A DNA stretch of 42,186 bases from contig WOFQ01000119.1 of assembly GCA_012184525.1 (NCBI GenBank), positions 1-42,186 on the forward strand, given 5' to 3'. The position numbers and the translations under genes were made by a program. The notes under the pieces were generated by a model. The model searched no databases and had not been told where the DNA came from. It saw only the letters and a list, made by a program, of their open reading frames with translations. This DNA is from Xenoacremonium recifei. Lineage: Eukaryota; Ascomycota; Sordariomycetes; Hypocreales; Nectriaceae. This document shows positions 21,874-31,562 of this stretch, piece by piece. How positions within the stretch are numbered: the first letter of the stretch is position 1; each line of letters opens with the position of its first letter.

Positions 21874-22134
21874 AGTCAAAGACTTCAAAATGGACTGGAA
21901 TATGGTTAGAGGCTACAGACTGCGCGAAGGATACTGCTTGGAAAATTGACTTATGCCGCTCTTCTCCTCCTTATCTCCGTCTGGATGGATAGATTTGTAA
22001 TCTCGGAAGCCTTCCGCGTCTCACCAACTTCATGCAGGCCTTTTGATTCCTAGCACCTTCCAACCCCTCGAAATGTTTGAAGTAGATTCAGCCTGGATAC
22101 TACTCAAGTTGGCACTCCCTGTCCCGCTGATAAA
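21874..22134. promoter_or_regulatory. Bidirectional promoter, hydrolase and AMS dehydrogenase genes
   Basis: 261 bp between divergent start codons, with the palindrome at 22004-22016 almost in the middle (131 bp and 119 bp from the two starts). Confidence 0.65.
22004..22016. promoter_or_regulatory. CGGA-N5-TCCG inverted repeat, divergent promoter
   Basis: CGGAAGCCTTCCG, arms CGGAA/TTCCG around GCC. Probable Zn2Cys6 dimer site serving both flanking genes. Confidence 0.55.
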
Positions 22135-23796
22135 ATGGCTGATACCATTTCGAGGATCTCGGGTCTAGACTTTGTTCAAGCATCGACCTTGGCGGACGAA
22201 TGCGAAACCTCGCCTCTACTAATCCAGAATTTCGTGAACAACAAGTTCTCTGGTGCGCCAGAGTCATGGATAAACTCTTACAACCCGAAATCTGGAAAGG
22301 TATTTGCAAAAATACCCAGCTCTTCGAAACATGATGTCAACAGAGCAGTATCTGCTGCTAAATCAGCATTTCTTAGATGGTCAACCACTCCGAAATCGAC
22401 AAGAGCTAGGTTCTTGAATAAAATTGCGGACCTCGTAAAGGAGCAGCGAGAGTTCCTTGCGATCTGGGAAAGCATAGACCAGGGGAAGACCATTGACCGC
22501 GCACGGGTTGAAGTGGATAGGGCGGAATCCAACTTTCGGTAGGAAGTGTGAGATGCGTTTTACGTCTGTTACTAACACTATTCTAGCTACTTTGCCGGAT
22601 ATATACTACACGACGAAGCTGCTGCTCGAATGACTGACGATGCCGTTCTTGCCTATGAGCACCGATCGCCTGTTGGCGTTTTTGGTCTCATATCTCCCTG
22701 GAACATGCCGCTATATCTCCTGTCGTGGAAGATAGCCCCTTGCATTGCATTTGGCTGCACGGCGGTGGCAAAGCCAAGCGAAATCACAAGCATAAGCGCT
22801 TTCCGTATGTCATCTGAATCGGAAAATCGATCTTTACTCATCTTTGGATTCTCTAGTCTTGTGCGACATAATCCGTCAAGCCGAACTTCCACCAGGCGTA
22901 GTTAACATGGTTTTTGGGGGCGGAATGCCAACTGGTTCGGCCCTTGTATCTCACCCTCAAGTAAAAGGCATTTCTTTTACAGGAGGCACCTCCACGGGGA
23001 TTCAGATCAGAAAGAATACAGCCGCAGATATTAGCAAGCACTTGTCTCTAGAGCTTGGAGGCAAGAATCCCACGTTGATTTTCAAGGATTTCGACATTAG
23101 AGAAGCGATAGAATTGGCAGCTACAGCAGCATTCACCAACCAGGGCGAGGTAAGACGATATTCTTTCGATGGTAATTCCTCCACTAACCGAATTTCTTTT
23201 CGTTCTTGTAACAGATTTGCCTCTGTGGTTCACGGATCTACGTTGAAGCCCCCGTCTTCGATCGTTTTGTAGAAGGGTTTTCTCAACACATTGAGACACA
23301 CTATAGGATTGGTAAAGAGGTGGGAGCTGTGGTATCTCTCCAGCATTACAACAAGATCCGCGATTATATTAAGCAAGCCGAGCTGGAGAATGCCATATTC
23401 CATACTGGGGACACCCCCCCGGAGAACCCCGCCAACGGATATTGGATCAAACCTACGGTTCTCACAAGACTATCTGCCTCAAGCAAGATCATGACGGAGG
23501 AGATCTTTGGACCAGTAGTGACCATTTCTCCATTTCAAGCGGAGGAAGACGCTGTCCGACTCGCAAATGAGAACCCTAATGGTCTCGCAGCGATTGTTCT
23601 AACACACGATATCGGGATGATTAGGCGGGTTTGCGAAAGACTCGAGGCCGGAATGGTTTGGGTGAATTGTTGGCTGGTACGACAGCTGGCGACACCATTT
23701 GGGGGAATGAAAAACTCAGGAACCGGACGGGAGGGCGGTGGGTACAGTAGGGATGTCTTCACGAACGTGCGTACTATTCATGTACCCAGTCTATAA
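22135..23796 (+). CDS. 2-aminomuconate-6-semialdehyde dehydrogenase (ALDH8A1-like)
   Basis: Exons 22135-22538, 22587-22804, 22857-23149, 23215-23796, about 498 aa. NAD-dependent oxidation of 2-aminomuconate semialdehyde to 2-aminomuconate in the cytosol. Blocks typical of the AMS dehydrogenase subfamily: LIQNFVNNKF, SPWNMPLYLLSWKIAP, LELGGKNP (general base Glu), NQGEICLCGSR with catalytic C307, MTEEIFGPV, and VNCWLVRQLATPFGGMKNSGTGREGG, very close to human ALDH8A1. The exon 3/4 join falls directly before the catalytic motif. About eight residues usually found between the IG and GA of the helix before the SxxHxxK segment are missing (RIGKEVGAVVS). Acts directly after ACMSD and before the RidA protein encoded next. 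Confidence 0.93.
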
Positions 23797-24218
23797 GATA
23801 TGTTCTATTCCATCGGAACTATACCAGCTCTCATTCGCCAGCCCATGTTGCTTCAGCCCCTCCACTGTCATATAGAGCGATATCGCTAGATTTCTTTTGA
23901 CATGTTTATTCTGAAACGTGAGAGATCAGAGCTCTACAGGCTCTTCATTATCACAATTTGCGAAAGCCAATGACAATAATACCAGCCGAGAATAGAGACA
24001 CCGAAGTTCTCGTGGGCCGTTGCAGGTGGAGAGCGAAGGGAGAGTAGGTCGGCTTTCGGATGCATATCCGAACTTCCGAAGCAGCAAAGTTGGCCTGGGA
24101 ATTGATACGCAAATAGCCCATCCGCCCGATAATAAGCCCGTATTTCTATCCGCCCGTCCAACTGGGACATTCTCCTCAACGACAGACATCTTATTCAGGC
24201 AGAGCCTTGTATCTCAGA
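23797..24218. other. Intergenic region, RidA-gene promoter
   Basis: 422 bp without a gene; holds the palindrome at 24057-24070. Confidence 0.55.
24057..24070. promoter_or_regulatory. CGGA-N6-TCCG inverted repeat, RidA-gene promoter
   Basis: CGGATGCATATCCG, 149-162 bp upstream of the RidA-family start. Arms CGGAT/ATCCG, the same as the site at 25318. Confidence 0.55.
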
Positions 24219-24674
24219 ATGTCAACCGAAAATGGCACTCATTACCTCCTACCATCTGGCAAGGCACAGGGCTATGCCAACTATCCCCATGCTCGTGCCA
24301 TTGGAGGCTCATTTACCACTATCTACGTATCTGGAACATCATCTCGACGAGGTGATGGCACACACGAAGGGGTCATGGAGCTTGTCGATGGCTCTTTGAA
24401 GCTTGACGCAGCCGAGCAGACTGCAGCAGTCTTACGCAACATCGGATCAATCATCAACGGTGCCACTCAAGGACGGGCTGGTCTGGCCAATATCATCGAC
24501 GCTACCGTTTTCCTCACTGATATGAAGGGGTCATATGCGGGAATGAACACGGAATGGGACAAGGTGTGGCCGGACAGGACGAAGGCCCCTGCGAGGACGA
24601 CGGTAGAGGTGCGAGCTTTGCCTAATCCCCGATTATTAGTCGAGATTAAGTGCACAGCCGTGGTATCTATCTAA
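24219..24674 (+). CDS. RidA/YjgF-family protein, probable 2-aminomuconate deaminase
   Basis: Single exon, 151 aa. The sequence follows bacterial 2-aminomuconate deaminases (AmnD/NbaF type) rather than general RidA: YPHARAIGG, then TIYVSGTSSRRGDGT, VLRNIGSIING, IIDATVFLTDM, and PARTTVEVRALPNPRLLVEIKCTA. The conserved R in PARTTV and the E near the C-terminus are the ligand-binding residues of the fold. Expected reaction: 2-aminomuconate plus water to 4-oxalocrotonate plus ammonia, in the cytosol. It follows the AMS dehydrogenase gene on the same strand, in pathway order. A generic enamine/imine deaminase role cannot be excluded. Confidence 0.88.
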   Translation: MSTENGTHYLLPSGKAQGYANYPHARAIGGSFTTIYVSGTSSRRGDGTHEGVMELVDGSLKLDAAEQTAAVLRNIGSIINGATQGRAGLANIIDATVFLTDMKGSYAGMNTEWDKVWPDRTKAPARTTVEVRALPNPRLLVEIKCTAVVSI

Positions 24675-25265
24675 GAACGAAGGGTTGAGTGAGGTGACCG
24701 GGGCTCTAGGGAACTGGCACCTCAGGGGGGAGTGTGCGAAAAGAACGGCGAAGGGTAATGATTGAATTGGTTAGTTTGCAAGTAAGAATAGACTAAGACT
24801 ACCGCTCATCTTTGCCAGCGAAGGCTTGCCGTTACCCGTTCAATATATGTAAGTTCCTATGTTGATGCCTGCGTCGAAATTGTTTTGAAGTCTAGGGTGA
24901 TCATTGCACCGTGATCAATAGTACCTTGAGTGTGATAGGCAACTGGCGGTCTTATTCTATGTTATCTGGTGGCACGCAAAAGAGAAAGCACGTGCTTGAT
25001 TTGCGAAACTCAGTAATTACAGGACACAAGAGTCCCGTCAGGTAGGGAGGAGCTCATTGGCCGACCTACCTCGACGAGATTCGGCAAGGATGCATCAGGA
25101 AATGGAAGCAGTCCCCAGTCGATGGCATCTCGAGGGTCCAGATCTCTCCTCAGCTTCACTCAGTCTCCTTCCCTCGGTTTCCGGTGACATCGGGTTTAAG
25201 ATGGATGTGTTTTGCTTTCAATGTACATAACCCATTAGCTGGGTAATGTCCTTATCGACACGCCC

Positions 25266-25278
25266 CGGAAGTTTTCCG
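25266..25278. promoter_or_regulatory. CGGA-N5-TCCG inverted repeat, monooxygenase promoter (distal)
   Basis: CGGAAGTTTTCCG, 195-207 bp upstream of the monooxygenase start. Confidence 0.5.
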
Positions 25279-25317
25279 GCTTGTCTCCGTTTGGACCAGG
25301 CCTTTACGACTACCACA

Positions 25318-25331
25318 CGGATAGCCATCCG
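25318..25331. promoter_or_regulatory. CGGA-N6-TCCG inverted repeat, monooxygenase promoter (proximal)
   Basis: CGGATAGCCATCCG, 142-155 bp upstream of the start and 39 bp after the distal site. Arms CGGAT/ATCCG. Confidence 0.55.
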
Positions 25332-25472
25332 CAATATTGAGCTCCCAATACATAGCGAAGGCCTACAACTGCTTACTGTCGTTCTTCCTTTCCCTTGGAA
25401 GAAGATCAAAAACCTATACAGCGATACGGCAAGTAAAATCAGCATTTCACCTCACAGACCTTCTGCACGGAA

Positions 25473-26904
25473 ATGACTGTCAGCGCAATCATTCAACGAC
25501 CCTCTGAAGGTCCTGCATCAAGCACTGCTGGGATGGGAAGTAATGGTAACGCCAATGGGATTTCCAACACTGGCATGCGAGTCTTAATTGCGGGAGCCGG
25601 AATCGTGGGGTTAGCTATCGCACAGGGATGTCTAGAAAATGGCATCCCTTTCGCTATCTTCGAGCGTGACGAGGATCGTGACGAGCGACAAGGTTGGGCT
25701 TTGACGCTACACTGGTGTTTGGAAGCCTTGGAGAGAACGATTGGGCCGAGGCTGGCCGGGCTTCTCCCCACTGTGAGTAACAGAATGCTTGTGTGATAGG
25801 AACACCCCCAGGATACTGACTGACTCGAAATTGCAGGCTGTTGTAGACTCGACCTTGAAGAAAGACGAGGGAAACTTCCTATTTCTCGACGCGTCGACAT
25901 GCGAGATTCGGTACAAGATCCCCCCTACCAAGCGACGATTAAGGCTGCATCGCCAGAAGCTGCGTAGTGTACTCTCTCGCGATCTGGACATCCAGTACGG
26001 CAAACGACTCAAGGCATTCAGAAAGACTCCCGAAGGCCGCGTCATTGCGTCTTTCGACGACGGCAGTGTCGAGGAGGGCAGCATTTTGATCGGAGCAGAT
26101 GGCAATAACAGCGCAGGTATAGACATTCATCTCCATACCCCCGGCTCAAGAGTCAGGAAATGGAAAGCTTACGGTGAATATGCAGTTCGCAAGTCTCTCA
26201 ACAATATGCCTCTCGAGCGATTGCCCATCAACCTTATCGGTGTGGTCCGCCACTTCACCCCAGAACAAGCTGCGCCCATGCGTGCTAAAGATCCTCTCCT
26301 CTTTCATGGACTCGAGCCAGAGACCGAGAACTACATGTGGTACAGTATTCAAGAAGTCTTCCATGAGCCAGATGGAAGGTTGTCTTTCGATGCCTTGGTC
26401 ATCGTCAGCTGGTTGATCAAGGACGAAGAGAAGGATAATGTCCCCGATAGTGATGCTGAGCGAGTGGCTTTAATGAAGAAACGAGCGGCCAAGTTTGCAG
26501 AACCCATGCACTCAGCAGTCATGGACATCCCTGATGACATTCAACACACGACCCGCCTGCAGCTTGGAGATTACCCCGGTCATACATGGGACCATCAAGG
26601 CATCGCGACTCTAGCTGGTGATGCCGCGCATGCAATGACTATGTATCGTGGAGAGGGGGCCAACCACGCACTTCTAGATGCAGCTCTCCTTGTTGACCAG
26701 CTAAAGCTGCTCAAGTCTGGCACTATTACTCAGAAGGATGCCTTGAACACATATGAAGCTGAGCTGTGGCCTCGCGCCAAAGCTGCGGTACTCAAAAGTC
26801 GGAGGGCATGCCTAGATGCGCATCGTTGGAGCACGATAACGGATGACAGTCCGTTCATCGGCGAAAGAACTCCCCCAGAGACTGCATTTAGGAAGAATGC
26901 TTGA
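25473..26904 (+). CDS. FAD-dependent aromatic-type monooxygenase
   Basis: Exons 25473-25772, 25837-26116, 26186-26904, about 432 aa. After a roughly 35-residue Ser/Gly/Asn-rich leader comes the Rossmann motif G41-x-G43-x-x-G46 (IAGAGIVGLAIA), the FERDEDRDERQG/GWALTLHW region, GADGNNSAV (created by removing an in-frame 69-nt intron), and the second FAD motif GDAAHAMTMYRGEGANHAL. This is the PHBH/salicylate-hydroxylase-like group A fold. NAD(P)H-driven ring hydroxylation is expected. In this cluster the attractive hypothesis is hydroxylation of anthranilate or a relative to a substrate of the 3-HAO or the bicupin. Two shared palindromes precede it. Subfamily-level substrate assignment is not possible by eye. 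Confidence 0.85.
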
Positions 26905-27623
26905 ACGAAGCAATCTCCTGGTACTGGAAAGCCAGTTCCTCTAATAAGGGATTTCAATGAGAGTTTCAGGATAGAATATGGACTAGACCAATAGAAAAGA
27001 AGCATAGACCAAATCATTAAGAAGCAATATGCAGCATCAAGCCTTTTCGTTCGTGGATACCTTGACAAGGGTCGCCCAGTGGTAGAAGCTAATTGTTCAT
27101 TTTAAATGTATTCTTTCTAACCCAGGCCCGCCGCTCTAGCATGATAAACGATAACAGGCTATCTGCACATCATTGCTTAGTAGTGTACGTATGCCCATTT
27201 ATGGGGTATGAGACTCGTCCTATCACCAAAGCTCTTATCCAGTTGCTCATTGGTTTGTATATCTTCGAGGCACATACGGAGCATGTAAGGGGAAGTGCGC
27301 TGGAAAGCCCGTTTTAACCAAACATGGCTTTGAAACCGGAAAAAGGAGGAGTGTAACTTTGCTACAGTAAGACTCGTTGAGAATCTTGAGGGCTCAAGAA
27401 TCGTCGAGAACCCTGAAGGCCCAGTCGCATCATATGTTACTCCACAGAACACGTTCATTGCGCATATTAAGAGTTGCTTGCAGCGAAACCCGTGCGGTCA
27501 AACATTTGGACTTCCTCTCGAACGTTGCGTCCGAATCAGGGTGATATAACAGGATTCAATTGCTGCTCTGCCTCCAGATATCTCTAGGCCCAGCTTGTTA
27601 TAAAATGTCCAGTTCCACAGGCC
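26905..27623. other. Intergenic region with degenerate direct repeat
   Basis: 719 bp without a supported gene. A 21-bp segment at 27376-27396 recurs at 27403-27423 with differences that are all transitions. Confidence 0.45.
27376..27423 (+). repeat. Diverged 21-bp direct repeat, transition differences only
   Basis: Copies at 27376-27396 and 27403-27423 (27-bp period). All differences are C/T or G/A, as expected from repeat-induced point mutation or simple decay. Confidence 0.5.
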
Positions 27624-28202
27624 ATGAACAGCAACATTGATCGTGATGATGGAAAGGCGCTTGGAGAACACAACAAAGAGCACTTCGAGTGAATCGTGAA
27701 GGCAACCTTGGGTGAACCACTAACATGTGCCAGCAAGGTTGCTGCCGAGACTTACCAGCAGGCGTGGATTATTCAACTGTGTAACCAGATAACTGACGAA
27801 CTGCGTAAGAATTGTGAATGGTTTGGCGTCCAAGCCAACCCTGAAAAGTCAAAAATGCTCGATCATGCTTTTGGTAACGGCGTCGCTTCTTGTGCACGAT
27901 GTCCTTTGTGCGTCTCCTGGTATATTGCTTACTGTCTTCAGGCACTGGCTTCACACATCTCGATTGTCCGAGGTATGGATATCTCCTCTGGCATGGTAGA
28001 GCAGTGCAACACTATGAGCCAGAAGGCAGGTTTCCTTCCGGAGAAAATGCGTGCCATTGGGGGACCTAATGCGTCCAGAGGCGGCGCCATTTATTTTGAC
28101 CTGGTTGTCATGGGTATGGCTTTGCACCATGTAGAGGACTACGAGGGCATGATACAGAAACTGAGCGAGAGACCTGCACTCTCAGGGAATTTCGATCAAT
28201 AA
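27624..28202 (+). pseudogene. Relic of a UbiE-like SAM methyltransferase
   Basis: Exon 27624-27688 and, after a good 45-nt intron (27689-27733, cactaac branch), a frame to 28202. The join gives EHFDKVAAETYQQAW. Further on, KMLDHAFGNG is a damaged DxAxGxG SAM motif (F for C), GMDISSGMVEQ and FDLVVMGMALHHVEDYEGMIQKL are the usual class I blocks. The frame then stops just after LSER, where relatives go on for roughly 80 or more residues. A second intron around 27880-27951 lacks a clear donor, and an ATG at 27605 opens a related N-terminus one frame off. Together this suggests a decayed, truncated gene. It may once have belonged to the neighbouring cluster. A functional short gene is less likely. 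Confidence 0.55.
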
Positions 28203-28304
28203 ATCATCAATACGGGGCTTCCCTGTCAGCTACAGACCCAGTCTGTTTAAAAGAAGAAAAACACATTACCTGATAATTCAGATCGATCCATGAAACAAAA
28301 AGTA

Positions 28305-29737
28305 CTATATATGCTCCGCTTCCAGCACTACGTCGCGAAACCAAGGCCAATATGTAAGAGCTGACCACTGAGCAAGTCGTTGCAAGGTGGCAACGATTTG
28401 AAGAATACCCTGCAGGCCCTCTGTTGAACCAAATGGAATTTTACTCCAAAGAATCATTTGAGGACTTGCCTCCACCGTCTCCAGCCCTGGTGTACCTGCA
28501 ACGAAGTACCAATCATGCCCCTGAATCACAATACCCGGCAAGATTAATTCGTCGTTGTTGAGCGCATTTGGCCCAGCTAATTCATCCAGCCTCTTTTTTA
28601 AGGCCCATAACCAGATACTCGTTTGTTGGACCGCCGCTTTCCAGTCCTCCCCGGTACGCTTAGTCTCAATACTGAGGCATATCGGTCGCCCTAACAATGG
28701 CGTATACTCAGTGTGATTGATGCCCTGATGGGCGGACTGTTGAGCCAAAGCAAATATCTTGTCGTTGTCTGCTGATTTACGGGGCTGTAGGCAAAGGCAG
28801 AAGTCGATTCTCTTGTCGGTCTGAAGCCCAAGGCGTACTGGTAGATACGATTTGCAAATTTGCGCTGTAGTACTAAAATCCAGTGAGAAACACAGCACAT
28901 CCTGAAACCATATATATGGCCACTCACACATTCATATGTGAAACTTCAACATCCAGATTCGTTGCCCTCTTGTTCACAGCAGCGTATCGCAGCGCAGACC
29001 GAAGCAGTGGAGCATGAACCTCACAGTTCCAAGATGATTCAGAATGGCCGTTCAGTTCACACTCTCGTGCGCTCTGCCAGATTTGTACAAGTTGATCAAG
29101 CGGAGGCATCGTCCCAAGGAGTTCCCTTTGGCCAGACTCGTCTATCAAACGAGGTGTATGCAATACATCGTCGAACAAGGCAGGATTTATTTCGGGCTCT
29201 TTCGCGGCATCACTAATCGCTTCCTATGGTACGAAACAAATTAGACCGCTGCATTATAGCACTCTGATTGTATAGACTCGGGCCAACCTTGTCTGCTGAT
29301 GTTATAATTCCAAGACCAATTGCGTCGTCACGAATCTTCCGCGTCAGCGCTTGAACGGTAGAAGGAACAGGTTGATCCCCGGCGAAGGCACGCTGCTGAA
29401 CAAAATGATTGATCTGAAGGAGGGCAAGGCCCTTTGTTGGACTCGATCTACCGCTGCGATTTCTTTTCGAGCCGGTTGTCGAGGCTTCGCTCGCATAGTA
29501 CGACGAGGCGCTGGCAGCTTCATCAGCGTGACGGAGCGTTGGTTTTCCTTTTGGTGTTGCTTCTGGATCGATACGGAATCGTTTTCGGGATGCCCTCTCG
29601 TCACCCGACATCGAGGGCGTTGGGAGAGGGGTTCTCCGGCGTTTTCTTCGTGTGTCTGTGATGGGTTGCTGCTGCTGTGATGGGAAATCCGGGACTCCAC
29701 CAAGCCAATCAAGAATACGGGAGCTCGCCACCGACAT
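28305..29737 (-). CDS. Fungal PD-(D/E)XK nuclease-like protein
   Basis: Three exons, 29737-29288, 29223-28928, 28872-28305, about 437 aa. N-terminus ILDWLGGVP, then a basic, Ser/Pro-rich disordered region (about 20-105), and the conserved domain: SWNCEVHAPLLRSAL, VTTAQICKSYLP (formed at the last splice), KRIDFCL with D272, SIETKR with E318 and K320, VIQGHDWYF, and WPWFRDVVL at the end. D272, E318 and K320 fit the D...ExK metal site, so nuclease activity is plausible. The family is expanded in filamentous fungi with unknown biological role; the basic N-terminal tract suggests nuclear location. Confidence 0.85.
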
Positions 29738-30737
29738 GTCCTAAGTAACTAAGTAGAAGAAGTGAGCATGAGTCTGATGGCAGCACTGCTTTTCTTTCGT
29801 TGATTGTGCGTAGTGCGATGTCACCGCCAGTGTCGCGTTTGTTTTTGTTGATGTCCGGGGCTGCCAAGGTGATTGGTTCAGAGCCGAAGCTTTGCCGTAT
29901 TAAGCCCGAGGGTCTCCCGATGCAACCAAGAAATGTTGCGTAACACCCGGACCAAGGAATCAAATGCGCAATAAAGAAGAGCCATGTTTTTCTAGGTCAC
30001 TGAGCTCAAGGGAATTCCTTTCAACCAAGTGCGAGCCTACCCTACCTACAGCTCAGTCTCACAGACTTGATCGTCCGGGTTGACACGGATGACTCAGCTT
30101 GTACCCACGTGAGCCGGTGGGCTACTCACAACGAGAAAACGAATGACTAAGCTTTGCAGCAAGCCCCACTATGTGAAACTCGACGCGTTTTGTTTTGCTG
30201 AAAACACTCGAGTTTCATTGTTAGACTCCATCAAGTCTCATTGTTCGAATGGATACAATTGAACTCTGAGCTCTCTACTCCACCAGAAGTAGTCTCTGCG
30301 ACTGTTCCCTGAGTCTTGCTTCGTGAAAAGCCTTTGGCGTTTTCGCATCTATAAACCATACTCACCTACCCTATAGTCAGCATTGCTCAACCTCGAGTAA
30401 TTAAGAGGACGTAAAATTGTCTGGATCACACCGTTTTTGCATGGCTCCGCCAATTGCTAGATGGCGTCATAGAGTTACGAACCTGAATTCCCCAAAGCAT
30501 TTGTCACTTTTCGAATTGTCACCGCCTAAGTCCCACATCACTCGTAGCTCTCTTCTTAATTGTCACGTCACAATGAAAATTGTTCGCAACAGATTTAGGA
30601 CTGCTGCTTTATTTGAAAGCACTATCTGTTAATTGGTCATCAATTTTGTCTACTCTCTACTTTCTCTATCCTTGACCTTTCTTATCCTTTCGTGTGCTAC
30701 CCTCGATCAGTCTTTTGGCTCGGAAAACTTAAGAAGC
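29738..30737. other. Intergenic region, no gene seen
   Basis: 1 kb between the nuclease-like gene start and the small cysteine-rich gene. Pyrimidine-rich stretches and short frames only. Confidence 0.5.
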
Positions 30738-30947
30738 TTACCAAGTGTAGTCGCTTTCGCCTTTCATTTGACGATCCTGCAGACACTCATCGCACACCAT
30801 CCACTCGTATTTGGTTCCTTCTGTCTCGCCCTCACACTTTTTTCCGTCCTTGACTTTCTTGCAGATCTTGGTCTTGACCGGGCGGCCCTTCAGCCACTCC
30901 TGCTTGCAGTCCTCGCACTTCTCGATTGTCTGGGTATAATGACACAT
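30738..30947 (-). CDS. Small cysteine-rich (zinc-ribbon-like) protein, 69 aa
   Basis: Intronless frame of 69 aa with seven cysteines, including CEDC near the start and CDEC near the end, plus many Lys/Glu. The spacing suggests a small metal-binding fold. The start MCHYTQT resembles the opening of short fungal proteins that begin MCHYxQxxYxC. Codons prefer G or C at the third position, unlike the surrounding AT-rich DNA, which supports a real gene. There is no signal peptide, so it is not a typical secreted effector. Function unknown. Confidence 0.6.
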   Translation of the reverse strand: MCHYTQTIEKCEDCKQEWLKGRPVKTKICKKVKDGKKCEGETEGTKYEWMVCDECLQDRQMKGESDYTW

Positions 30948-31541
30948 GGTGGTACTTGGTCTAAGAGTTTTAGTGTTTAGTCGTGTCTGTGTGCCGATGG
31001 TATGTGAGGGTGTTATGCCTTCTTGTGTAAGTTAGGCGAGTGTTGTCTTGGTTTGATATGAAGTGATGATGTAAGATGCGTCGAGATTGTGTTGAGGTAT
31101 GGGGAGGAGTCTCTCTTGGTTGTAGTTGTGGTATGTGGTTGTGGTATGTGGTTGTGGAAAACAGCTCCTAAGGAAATGCACTCTGTCTTTAAATATAGAT
31201 ATCTGGCCAACTGTGTTCAGCGAACCTCCGGAGCGTGGTCATGCTTTCACCTAAGCGAATTCTTGAAAAGCTCTATGCGCCAGGAACTAGATTGAGATCA
31301 TCCAACATCAGAACAGTCACCTGTTCCGTGTACAATTTTCTCACCAAACGATCAGATTCTGGCCTGCCTGCCCTCACGATCGTGTCTGGGAAGTGATGGG
31401 ACATGATTCTCCCACTAACCTCGGTGACATTGTCACCAATTGGGGACTTGAATACATATACCACAAAGAACCGAGACTTGTCTATCTTTCCACTCATACC
31501 GCTCCGTAGAGGGCTCGAAGACGCAATCACGGGATGAATGA

Positions 31542-31562
31542 TTTTTTTTTTTTTTTTTTTTT
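31542..31562 (+). repeat. Poly-T tract, 21 nt
   Basis: Uninterrupted run of 21 T. On the minus strand it is a poly-A that could mark the 3' end of a retroposed sequence, but no element was identified. Confidence 0.9.

Larger units (their letters stand above)
24675..25472. other. Intergenic region, monooxygenase promoter
   Basis: 798 bp without a convincing gene. Two shared-type palindromes lie at 25266-25278 and 25318-25331. Confidence 0.55.

Noticed and set aside
27689..27691. TGA straight after HFE in the methyltransferase relic as a nonsense mutation
   Set aside because: It lies at the start of a good 45-nt intron (27689-27733) whose removal restores HFDK, so it is not itself evidence of decay.
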